Position numbers and translations under genes: made by a program. A stretch of DNA of 35,966 bases from the NCBI GenBank assembly GCA_026225095.1, contig JAMFSC010000035.1, forward strand, positions 1-35,966. Direction: 5' to 3'. Under the pieces are notes generated by a model. That model saw only the letters and a program-made list of their open reading frames with translations. It was not told where the DNA came from and did not search any database. Shown in pieces: positions 7,913 to 13,756 of this stretch. The number at the start of each line of letters is the position of its first letter. Within the stretch, counting starts at the first letter, position 1. This DNA comes from a bacterium. GTDB taxonomy: Bacteria > Acidobacteriota > Terriglobia > Terriglobales > Acidobacteriaceae.

Positions 7913-8302
7913 ATGGCAGAAGGCGACACCAGCAGGCAGACTAAGCGTAATCCATGGCAGCAAACTACCGCCACAGTCGTCTCTTGCAGCTATCACTATG
8001 CCAAGTGGCTGGACGTTGATCTCGAGAATGGATCGGACCAAAGCTACTTCGTGACTACCTTCTCCTACAAAGTGAACGGAGAACTCTTCGTCGGCGAGAT
8101 CGATCCCGATCAAGAACGCAATGAAGGCGAAACGTTCAACCTGCTCTACGACCCTCTCAACCCCCAGGTCAACACAGCCGAGAAAGCTCCTCCGAGTCGT
8201 ACCCAAAAGATTCTCCACTGGGCCGTCGGCGCTGTTGGCGTGGCTCTACTCCTGTTTTTGTCGTATCACTACGGATGGTCAACCCTGCCCGATCTTCCAT
8301 AA
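7913..8302 (+). CDS. DUF3592-like membrane-anchored protein
   Basis: This 129-residue protein has a soluble beta-rich N-terminal part (TATVVSCSYHY, FSYKVNGELFVGEI, FNLLYDPLNPQVN) and one C-terminal membrane segment (ILHWAVGAVGVALLLFLSYHYG). The pattern of an alternate Tyr-rich strand, then Y-x-V-x-G, then YDP-x-NP is typical of DUF3592 proteins, whose function is not known. TATACT ends 9 nt before the ATG and no Shine-Dalgarno sequence is present, so the mRNA is probably leaderless. It is transcribed away from the leucine-degradation operon, from what may be a shared divergent promoter. No partner gene follows; the downstream 566 nt hold a repeat and a structured leader. Confidence 0.75.
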   Translation: MAEGDTSRQTKRNPWQQTTATVVSCSYHYAKWLDVDLENGSDQSYFVTTFSYKVNGELFVGEIDPDQERNEGETFNLLYDPLNPQVNTAEKAPPSRTQKILHWAVGAVGVALLLFLSYHYGWSTLPDLP

Positions 8303-8447
8303 GCCACAAATACGGCTACATATCCTCGCGCCCCGAAGTCAAATCCCGTACGGAATCGCGACCCGCGCATGGTCCGACCGAGAAGAGTCCTTCGTGTTCC
8401 CACGAGAATGTATACCGTGGATTGATCAATTCCGAGCAGGGCCCGGA

Positions 8448-8546
8448 ATCTCAAAGGGCTGAAAGCCCGCCCTATACCAGCCTGGGGCGCAAGCCCCAGG
8501 TACCGGTACGACACAGAAATCGAGGGCTGTAGGCCCGATCTATAGA
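8448..8546. repeat. Family C palindromic element with three hairpins
   Basis: Three stems follow each other: GGGCT-gaa-AGCCC (8456-8468), a perfect 8-bp stem CCTGGGGC/GCCCCAGG closed by a GCAA (GNRA-type) loop (8481-8500), and GGGC-tgtag-GCCC (8524-8536). I recall similar elements from acidobacterial intergenic regions, but only one copy is in this window, so calling it a repeat rests on memory. Confidence 0.55.
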
Positions 8547-8730
8547 ACCTCCGTCCACTTCAGCTCAGCGCCACAGCGAACCGGTCAATCCGGCAGATCA
8601 ATGCCTCTGTCAAGCCCCCACGCCCCCTCAAAACGTCTCAACCCCAACAAAGACGCACCTTCCAGCCCCAAACAAAGTTGGCCTACTTCCCCCCTCCAAC
8701 ATGAAACAATAGACATAGAGATCTCCCAAG

Positions 8731-8753
8731 CAGCCCGGCCCCAAGCCGGGCTG
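8731..8753 (+). promoter_or_regulatory. Leader hairpin upstream of the Cys/His protein gene
   Basis: CAGCCCGG (8731-8738) and CCGGGCTG (8746-8753) form a perfect 8-bp stem with a 7-nt loop. It precedes the terminator at 8781 by 27 nt and has no U-run of its own. It may be part of a small RNA or of a regulatory leader. Confidence 0.5.
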
Positions 8754-8780
8754 TCGCCGTTAACCCGAAAGCCGAAGCCG

Positions 8781-8829
8781 AAGACCTAAGCCCAGACCCC
8801 TCAAGGTCCAGACTTAGGTCTTTTCTTTT
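8781..8829 (+). terminator. Strong intrinsic terminator 40 nt before a start codon (possible attenuator or sRNA end)
   Basis: AAGACCTAAG (8781-8790) pairs perfectly with CTTAGGTCTT (8813-8822), with a further GACC/GGTC pairing inside, and is followed by TTTTCTTTT. AAGGTC within the apical stem (8803-8808) could instead pair with GACCTT at 8841-8846, just ahead of the ribosome-binding site, which would give an anti-terminator. No gene ends shortly upstream, so the terminator serves either a small RNA or the leader of the gene at 8869. Confidence 0.75.
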
Positions 8830-8868
8830 GAATACTTTGAGACCTTCACCCCGGAGGGGGAACACACC

Positions 8869-9906
8869 ATGCCACCAACGAACCAGATCGCCGAAGCCGC
8901 CAAGTCCTACCAATGCCGCCACATCTTCGCCAACGGCCACCGCTGCGGCAGCCGCGCCCTCCGCCAGGAGACCTTCTGCTACTACCACCACACCACCCGC
9001 CGCCCGACCCCGAAGCCCGGCAACTTCCCCCAGGCCGCCCCACCCCCACCCGAACAGGCCTTCGAGCTTCCCTTCCCCGAAGATCGCTCCTCCATCCAGC
9101 TCTCCATCGGGGAGATCATCCGCCGCATCGCCCTCAACCAGATCGATCCCCGCCGCGCAGGTCTCCTCCTCTACGGCCTCCAGATCGCCTCATCGAATCT
9201 CCCACGCCCCGCCGCCCAGTCCCGGTCCAGCTCCGGCACCTCCCGCGGCTACCGCTCCTCCTGCCAGTCATCCGATCCGTACCCCGAAGACACCGTCGAA
9301 GACATCGTTGAAGACCCCACCCACGGCTCACTCGCCCCCATCGCAGAGTTCCTCTCCGAAGAAGACCGTCCCATGCCCGGCATGGAGCTCACCGATCTAG
9401 GCGACGACGAAGACGACCTGTACCCCACGCCCTATAGCGTCCCCAACCTCCGCGCCTGCGCTACCATCGACACAACATGCATCTCCTGCCCACCGACGCC
9501 CTCCTCATCATCGACATGCAGAACGACTTCCTCCCCGGCGGCTCCCTCGCCGTCGCCAACTCCGACCAGATCATCCCCGACCTCAACGCCCTCGCCGATC
9601 GCTTCGAACACGTCATCGTCACCCAGGACTGGCACCCCACCCATCACATCTCGTTCGCCAGCACCCATCACAAGCAGCCCTTCACAGACACCATCGAGGC
9701 CCCCTACGGCACCCAGCACCTCTGGCCCGATCACTGTATCCAGGGAACCCACGGAGCTGAACTCCACCCCGACCTCGACCTTCCCCACGTCGAACTCATC
9801 CTCCGCAAGGGCTTCCGCAAACAGATCGACAGCTACTCCGCCTTCCTCGAAAACGACCGCACCACCCCCACCGGGCTCGCCGGCTACCTTCGCGAACGCA
9901 AATTGA
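8869..9906 (+). CDS. Cys/His zinc-binding acidobacterial protein of unknown function; 3' part overlaps pncA
   Basis: The first 200 or so residues look like a real protein. A compact putative zinc site holds C16, H18, C26, C37, H40 and H41 (CRHIFANGHRC...FCYYHH). A Pro-rich linker follows, then a helical segment at about 74-110 (IGEIIRRIALNQIDPRRAG, LLLYGLQIASSNL), and an acidic stretch near 165-182. I recall a multi-copy acidobacterial family with the same order (Cys/His site, then a segment ending in R-x-A-G-x-x-L-Y-x-x-Q), without known function. GGAGG at 8853-8857 supports the ATG at 8869. No stop codon occurs until 9906, so about 143 codons run inside pncA in another frame, with composition typical of a shadow. 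Either the true stop was lost by a frameshift or the tail is a fortuitous extension. Confidence 0.65.
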   Translation: MPPTNQIAEAAKSYQCRHIFANGHRCGSRALRQETFCYYHHTTRRPTPKPGNFPQAAPPPPEQAFELPFPEDRSSIQLSIGEIIRRIALNQIDPRRAGLLLYGLQIASSNLPRPAAQSRSSSGTSRGYRSSCQSSDPYPEDTVEDIVEDPTHGSLAPIAEFLSEEDRPMPGMELTDLGDDEDDLYPTPYSVPNLRACATIDTTCISCPPTPSSSSTCRTTSSPAAPSPSPTPTRSSPTSTPSPIASNTSSSPRTGTPPITSRSPAPITSSPSQTPSRPPTAPSTSGPITVSREPTELNSTPTSTFPTSNSSSARASANRSTATPPSSKTTAPPPPGSPATFANAN

Positions 9907-10106
9907 ACCGCCTGTTCTTCACCGGCGTCGCCTACGACTTCTGCGTCGGCTTCTCCGCCCTCGCCGCCGCCCAGCTCGGATTCGAAGCCATCGTCCTCGA
10001 AGACCTCACCCGCCCCGTCGATCTCCCCGGGTCGGTCGAATCCACCAACCACGCCTTCGCCGAGGCCGGCATCCAAAGGTTCTCCTCAGCGGTCGTCTCC
10101 CAGTGA
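9477..10106 (+). CDS. pncA: Nicotinamidase
   Basis: This is a 209-residue isochorismatase-fold amidohydrolase that turns nicotinamide into nicotinate and ammonia in NAD salvage. The catalytic triad is D13 (IIDMQNDF), K111 (RKGF) and C156 (YDFCVGF). The metal site is D51, H53 and H57 in DWHPTHH, a pattern characteristic of PncA and not of isochorismatase proper. Pyrazinamide-type amides are also substrates of the family. The ATG is preceded by TACCAT (9462-9467) ending 9 nt upstream, without a Shine-Dalgarno sequence, so leaderless initiation is likely. The promoter would lie within the upstream reading frame that runs through this gene in another frame. A family B repeat begins right after the stop codon. 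Confidence 0.95.
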   Translation: MHLLPTDALLIIDMQNDFLPGGSLAVANSDQIIPDLNALADRFEHVIVTQDWHPTHHISFASTHHKQPFTDTIEAPYGTQHLWPDHCIQGTHGAELHPDLDLPHVELILRKGFRKQIDSYSAFLENDRTTPTGLAGYLRERKLNRLFFTGVAYDFCVGFSALAAAQLGFEAIVLEDLTRPVDLPGSVESTNHAFAEAGIQRFSSAVVSQ

Positions 10107-10107
10107 C

Positions 10108-10204
10108 AGTTCGCCGTCGATGTGAAGTTGGGTGCCCCACCTTCGGCGCACGTCTCACCGCGCCTAAGGTGGGCCGGGACGCCATAGCACTCGGTCGCAA
10201 CTCC
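10108..10204 (+). repeat. Family B palindromic repeat, copy B2
   Basis: Arms at 10136-10149 and 10160-10173 (14 bases each, one C/T mismatch) enclose a 10-nt loop. The inner stem is GGCGC/GCGCC. The 5' arm starts 30 nt after the pncA stop codon. The outer flanks are less conserved than in B1, B3 and B4. Confidence 0.8.
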
Positions 10205-10304
10205 ACCACCCAGCCACCTGGGGAACGCTCAGGTCGACGCCATGGAGAATGGCGAGGACGCAGAAACGCTCCCCAACGGCGGGGGGAGCCGAGACCGCTT
10301 TCAA

Positions 10305-10838
10305 CTAAGCCGAACGGCGATGCCCCGCTGCCAGCTCCCGAACATGATTCAGAAAGATCGACTTTTGCAGAGAGTCCAGCTTGGAGGTGTAAGCGGCAAT
10401 CTCCGCGAGAAACGGATCCGCCATCAGGAACCCGGCCTCATCGCGATGACGCGTCGGAGCATCCCGCAGCAGGGCGCTCATATCGACATCGAGCGCCTTC
10501 GCCAACCGATCGAGCGACGACAGGGTCGGCATCGCCTTGCCATTCTCGATCTTCGAGATGTAGGTGCGGGGAACGTTCATGCGCGCCGCGAGCTGACGCT
10601 GCGAGAGATTGCGGACGTGCCGAAGATCGCGGACAGCGCTGGCAACCTGGATCCCACTGTCTTCCACCGGCTGAGCCGGGACAAGAGTAAGAGGTGCCGG
10701 GACCGGGGGAGGAGCTTCGACGACGATACTCTTGTGGCAGCGCCGGCAAAGCGCGCTGGCTGTGCGGAATTGCACCAGGCTGCAATGATCGCAGCGCAGT
10801 ACCTCGCGCTGTTCAACGGAGGCCATCATGGTTGCCAT
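10305..10838 (-). CDS. XRE-family transcriptional regulator with N-terminal zinc ribbon
   Basis: This 177-residue protein has three parts. A four-Cys zinc ribbon (C16-x2-C19 ... C31-x2-C34, RCDHCS and LCRRCHK) is followed by a Pro/Val-rich linker. A Cro/C1-type helix-turn-helix follows (about 65-120; LSQRQLAARMNVPRTYISKI then ENGKAMPTLSSLDRLAKAL). A short C-terminal helical region ends the protein. The start is taken at 10838: TACATA lies 5 nt upstream on this strand with no ribosome-binding site, fitting a leaderless mRNA; an in-frame ATG at 10901 would lie upstream of that hexamer. It is divergent from the HD-domain gene at 11023, and CCGG-centred inverted repeats lie between them, so self-regulation or control of the HD gene is possible but unproven. 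The ligand is unknown. Confidence 0.85.
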   Translation of the reverse strand: MATMMASVEQREVLRCDHCSLVQFRTASALCRRCHKSIVVEAPPPVPAPLTLVPAQPVEDSGIQVASAVRDLRHVRNLSQRQLAARMNVPRTYISKIENGKAMPTLSSLDRLAKALDVDMSALLRDAPTRHRDEAGFLMADPFLAEIAAYTSKLDSLQKSIFLNHVRELAAGHRRSA

Positions 10839-10921
10839 AGTTGTATGTAGCGGGCGGATACCAGAGCAAGGACCGCAGCGCACGTCCGATAACGGAAACA
10901 TGCGATGGACCTAGACTGACA

Positions 10922-11010
10922 CCGGGTACCGGAAGAGTCAAGGGGTTACCGGTTGAACTTCCGGAGAAAACCTGAAATAACCGAAAAGGAACCAAGGTGG
11001 TAAACCTTGG
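10922..11010. promoter_or_regulatory. Inverted repeats between the XRE regulator and the HD-domain gene
   Basis: CCGG-gta-CCGG at 10922-10932, GGTTACCGGTT at 10944-10954 and a third CCGG at 10961-10964 are spaced at roughly two helical turns and could be operators. A separate 7-bp stem, CCAAGGT (10992-10998) with ACCTTGG (11004-11010), ends immediately before the AGAGGAG ribosome-binding site of the HD gene and may control its translation. Confidence 0.4.
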
Positions 11011-11022
11011 AGAGGAGAAAAA

Positions 11023-11625
11023 ATGGCAGAGGGATTTACAAGGGTTCGGGCAAGGCGGTTGCTGGAGGAATGGACCGCTTCGGCGTCGCTGGTCAAACAT
11101 GGTCTGGCCGTCAGCTGTTGCACCGAGGCCTACGGCATCCGCGAGGCAGATCGCCTCGGGCTTGCGCCGGACGAAGCATCGGCGATGGCCGAGACCTACG
11201 CCTGCGCCGGTCTCCTGCACGACTTCGACTACGACCGCCACCCCTCCCTCACCGAGCACCCCTTCGTCGGTGTCGCCTATCTCCGCGAAGAGGGTTGGCC
11301 CGAGCAGATCCTCCACGCCATCCTCGCCCACGCCGACTACTCCGGGACGCCCCGCGAATCGCACCTGGATAAGGCCCTCTTCGCCTGCGACGAGCTCTCC
11401 GGCTTCCTCACTGCCTGCGCCCTGGTCAAGCCCACCCGCTCGATCCGCGATGTCGAGGTAGCCGGGGTGCGCAAGAAGATGAAAGATAAAGCATTCGCCC
11501 GGGCCGTCCTGCGAGAGGACATCACCTCGGGCGCGGAGCTGCTTGGAATCCCGGTCGAAGAGCATATCGGCATCTGCATCAACGCACTGCAGGCACGCGC
11601 GGAGGAACTCGGCCTCGCCGGCTGA
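11023..11625 (+). CDS. HD-domain (HDIG-type) hydrolase-like protein
   Basis: This 200-residue protein has an HD metal-dependent phosphohydrolase core. H66-D67 (GLLHDFDYDRH) and downstream histidines H98 and H103 (ILHAILAHADY) fit the HDIG arrangement. The N-terminal helix pair (RLLEEWTASASLVKHGLAV) contains a further candidate metal-ligand histidine. The typical role is phosphomonoesterase or nucleotide hydrolysis; proteins annotated this way in many bacteria remain without a defined substrate. AGAGGAG stands at 11011-11017 before the ATG, directly after a 7-bp hairpin that could sequester it. It is divergent from the XRE regulator. No transmembrane segment is seen. Confidence 0.85.
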   Translation: MAEGFTRVRARRLLEEWTASASLVKHGLAVSCCTEAYGIREADRLGLAPDEASAMAETYACAGLLHDFDYDRHPSLTEHPFVGVAYLREEGWPEQILHAILAHADYSGTPRESHLDKALFACDELSGFLTACALVKPTRSIRDVEVAGVRKKMKDKAFARAVLREDITSGAELLGIPVEEHIGICINALQARAEELGLAG

Positions 11626-11713
11626 GCCCCACCCGGACGCCTCGGCGGCACCGCGGGAAAGCGCCCCGTCCAGCCCGCTTAATCCGGCGGTGCATCCATT
11701 CACACAGCATCCA

Positions 11714-11742
11714 TTGCACACCGTTCCCCCGTGTGCTAGCGT
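11714..11742 (+). promoter_or_regulatory. Sigma-70-type promoter for uppS
   Basis: TTGCAC (11714-11719) and TAGCGT (11737-11742) are separated by 17 nt. The predicted start is about 12 nt before the GTG at 11762, leaving room for the GAGG ribosome-binding site at 11753-11756. Confidence 0.45.
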
Positions 11743-11761
11743 CAAAGCCTGCGAGGTCTCT

Positions 11762-12709
11762 GTGCGCGCATCCACGCCTGCCAACCGTACTCCCCTGCCG
11801 CCTCCCCGTGTTCACGAGCTTTCTGCGGAGGAACAGGGCGTCTACGCCCAACTCGATCCCGAACGCATCCCCCAGCACGTCGCCATCATCATGGACGGCA
11901 ACGGCCGCTGGGCGGGAAAGCGCCTCCTCAAGCGCTTCCTGGGGCACAAACAGGGCGCCGAAAGCGTCCAGTACGTCGTCGAGACCGCCTCCCGCATCAA
12001 CCTGCCCTGGCTCACCCTCTACGCCTTCTCGCTCGAAAACAACCTGCGCCGGCCCAAGTCCGAAGTCAGCTTCCTGATGACGCTGCTCAAGAACTACCTC
12101 GTTGGTAACGTCAAGCGAATGAACGACAACAACGTCCGCATGGCCTACATCGGACGCATCCACGAGCTCCCCGCCGAGGTTCGCGACACCATGCAATGGG
12201 CGTCCGAGGAGACCCGCCGCAACACCGGGACGACCCTCACCCTCGCCCTCAACTACGGCGCCAGGTCAGAGATCGTCGACGCCACCCGCTCCATCCTCAA
12301 CCACCTCATCGCCGAGGCCCACCAACGCGGCTGCTCGCTCGAAGACATGCTCCAGGTCGACGGCCTCGAAGCCCACCTCGACGAGCAGCACATCACCGGC
12401 AACCTCTACACCGCCCACATGCCCGACCCCGACCTCGTCATCCGCACCTCCGGCGAGCAGCGCATCTCGAACTTCCTCCTCTGGCAGATCGCCTACGCCG
12501 AGATCTTCGTCACCGACCGCCTCTGGCCCGACTTCCGCGGCCTCCACCTCCTCGAGGCCATCCAGGACTACCAGCAGCGCGAACGCCGCTTCGGAGGCCT
12601 GGGCGAGGGCACCGACGAGCACCTCGCCGGCCTCCAGCCCGCCAGCGAGGTCGCCGAAGAGATCTCCACCCAGCTCACCCAGAACACCTCCGAACTGACC
12701 CGCCGCTAA
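11762..12709 (+). CDS. uppS: Isoprenyl (undecaprenyl) diphosphate synthase
   Basis: This is a 315-residue cis-prenyltransferase that builds undecaprenyl diphosphate, the lipid carrier of cell-wall synthesis, from farnesyl and isopentenyl diphosphates. The catalytic Asp45 lies in the pyrophosphate-binding motif (IIMDGNGRWA). The conserved C-terminal block is complete (DLVIRTSGEQRISNFLLWQ followed by AYAEIFVT and WPDF). The GTG at 11762 is chosen because GAGG stands 5 nt upstream and a promoter fits just before it; the frame stays open further 5' but without homologous features. N- and C-terminal extensions of about 35 and 30 residues make it longer than the common 250-residue enzyme. It leads the uppS-cdsA-dxr-rseP block, an order found in many bacteria. 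Confidence 0.95.
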   Translation: MRASTPANRTPLPPPRVHELSAEEQGVYAQLDPERIPQHVAIIMDGNGRWAGKRLLKRFLGHKQGAESVQYVVETASRINLPWLTLYAFSLENNLRRPKSEVSFLMTLLKNYLVGNVKRMNDNNVRMAYIGRIHELPAEVRDTMQWASEETRRNTGTTLTLALNYGARSEIVDATRSILNHLIAEAHQRGCSLEDMLQVDGLEAHLDEQHITGNLYTAHMPDPDLVIRTSGEQRISNFLLWQIAYAEIFVTDRLWPDFRGLHLLEAIQDYQQRERRFGGLGEGTDEHLAGLQPASEVAEEISTQLTQNTSELTRR

Positions 12710-12746
12710 CACTCGATGCACCGGAAGACCTCAGGCATCGTCCTGA

Positions 12747-12769
12747 ACAGGTTGGCCTTCCCAACCTGT
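12747..12769. promoter_or_regulatory. Perfect 9-bp inverted repeat between uppS and cdsA
   Basis: ACAGGTTGG (12747-12755) and CCAACCTGT (12761-12769) enclose 5 nt. There is no U-run, so it is not a classical terminator. TATCCT at 12769-12774 overlaps its edge, 12 nt before the cdsA start, so it could be an operator over a cdsA promoter or an mRNA-processing hairpin. Confidence 0.55.
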
Positions 12770-12786
12770 ATCCTCAAAGACGGCCT

Positions 12787-13632
12787 ATGAAACGCATCCT
12801 GACCGCCGTCGTCCTCATCGCTGTCGTCTTCGCCCTGATCTTCTTCGGTCAGCTCTGGATGATCTCCCTCTTCGCCCTGCTCATCGCCGAGCTGGCCGCC
12901 TTCGAGTACCTCCAGCTCGCCCGCGCTGGGGGAGCCAACATCCCCATCCTCTGGATGCTCGCCGCCACCGCCTGCCTCTTCCTCCCCCTCGTCCCCGCCT
13001 GGCCCCTCGACGCCCAGCTCCCCCTCCTCAGCTTCCTCGCCATGGCCCTCTTCGCCTGGAACGGCTTCCGCGCCCCCCTCGACCACGTCCTCCCCGACAC
13101 CGCCCAGGGCCTCTTCGGACTCCTCTACATCGGCTTCCCCCTCACCCTCATCCCCGCCATCTGGAAGCAGGAGGACGGCCCCACCCTCCTGCTCTTCCTC
13201 ATGGTCTGCGTCTGGTCCGGAGACATCGCCGCCCTCTACATCGGACGGGCCTTCGGCAAGCACAAGCTCGCCCCCCGCCTCAGCCCTGGCAAGACCTGGG
13301 AGGGCTCGATCGCCTCCGTCCTCGGCAGCCTGCTCGCTGGCCTGGCCGTCGTCCTCGCCAGCGATGGCCTCGCCGCTCGTGGCAGCATCTCGATGCACAT
13401 CACCCAGCCCCTCTGGCAGTCGATCCTCCTCGCCATCCTACTCAACCTCGCCGCCCAGGTCGGCGATCTCCTCGAATCAGCCATCAAGCGCGGAGCCGGC
13501 GTCAAGGACTCGGGAACCATGCTCCCCGGCCACGGCGGAATCCTCGACCGCATCGACGCCCTCCTGCTCGCTGCCCCCGTCCTCTGGTACGCCCTCCTCC
13601 TCAAGGACACCTTCAAACTCGGCGCATTCTAG
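12787..13632 (+). CDS. cdsA: Phosphatidate cytidylyltransferase
   Basis: This is a 281-residue integral membrane enzyme that makes CDP-diacylglycerol from phosphatidate and CTP. It has about eight hydrophobic segments starting at residue 4. The family signature near the C-terminus is intact: SAIKRGAGVKDSG followed by MLPGHGGILDRID, with the conserved K-D, HGG and DR-x-D residues. The length is normal. The ATG at 12787 is 77 nt after the uppS stop; a perfect inverted repeat and a TATCCT hexamer lie in that gap, so it may have its own promoter as well as read-through from uppS. A family A repeat follows its stop codon. CdsA, UppS and Dxr all serve membrane and cell-wall lipid supply. Confidence 0.95.
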   Translation: MKRILTAVVLIAVVFALIFFGQLWMISLFALLIAELAAFEYLQLARAGGANIPILWMLAATACLFLPLVPAWPLDAQLPLLSFLAMALFAWNGFRAPLDHVLPDTAQGLFGLLYIGFPLTLIPAIWKQEDGPTLLLFLMVCVWSGDIAALYIGRAFGKHKLAPRLSPGKTWEGSIASVLGSLLAGLAVVLASDGLAARGSISMHITQPLWQSILLAILLNLAAQVGDLLESAIKRGAGVKDSGTMLPGHGGILDRIDALLLAAPVLWYALLLKDTFKLGAF

Positions 13633-13650
13633 AAATGCCCTTCCAGATCT

Positions 13651-13724
13651 TGTTTGCGACCATCGGGAGCGCCCAGCAAAGCCCAATACGTGTCACGAAG
13701 TGACCGCCGCCCGCGCAGGGCATC
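13651..13724 (+). repeat. Family A repeat, single copy R4
   Basis: It begins with TTTGCGACCATCGGGAGC and continues with CCCAGCAAAGCCC, GTCACGAAGTGAC and the short second stem GCCC-gcgca-GGGC. It fills the gap between cdsA and dxr. Confidence 0.85.
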
Positions 13725-13756
13725 CGTTGCCGTCTCGAATCTGCGAAAATAGACCA

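Larger units (their letters stand above)
8303..8868. other. 566-nt non-coding stretch with a three-hairpin repeat and a structured leader
   Basis: I see no convincing gene. From left to right it holds about 145 nt without obvious structure, the family C repeat (8448-8546), about 185 nt of plain sequence, and then a hairpin at 8731-8753, an intrinsic terminator at 8781-8829 and a ribosome-binding site at 8853-8857 leading to the gene at 8869. Confidence 0.7.

Noticed and set aside
10839..10901. Upstream ATG at 10901 as the start of the XRE regulator
   Set aside because: It would add 21 residues lacking conserved features and place the start upstream of the TACATA -10 hexamer; 10838 fits better.
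12196..12786. Upstream extension of the cdsA frame through uppS
   Set aside because: Arg/Pro/His-rich shadow; cdsA homology and its membrane N-terminus begin at 12787.
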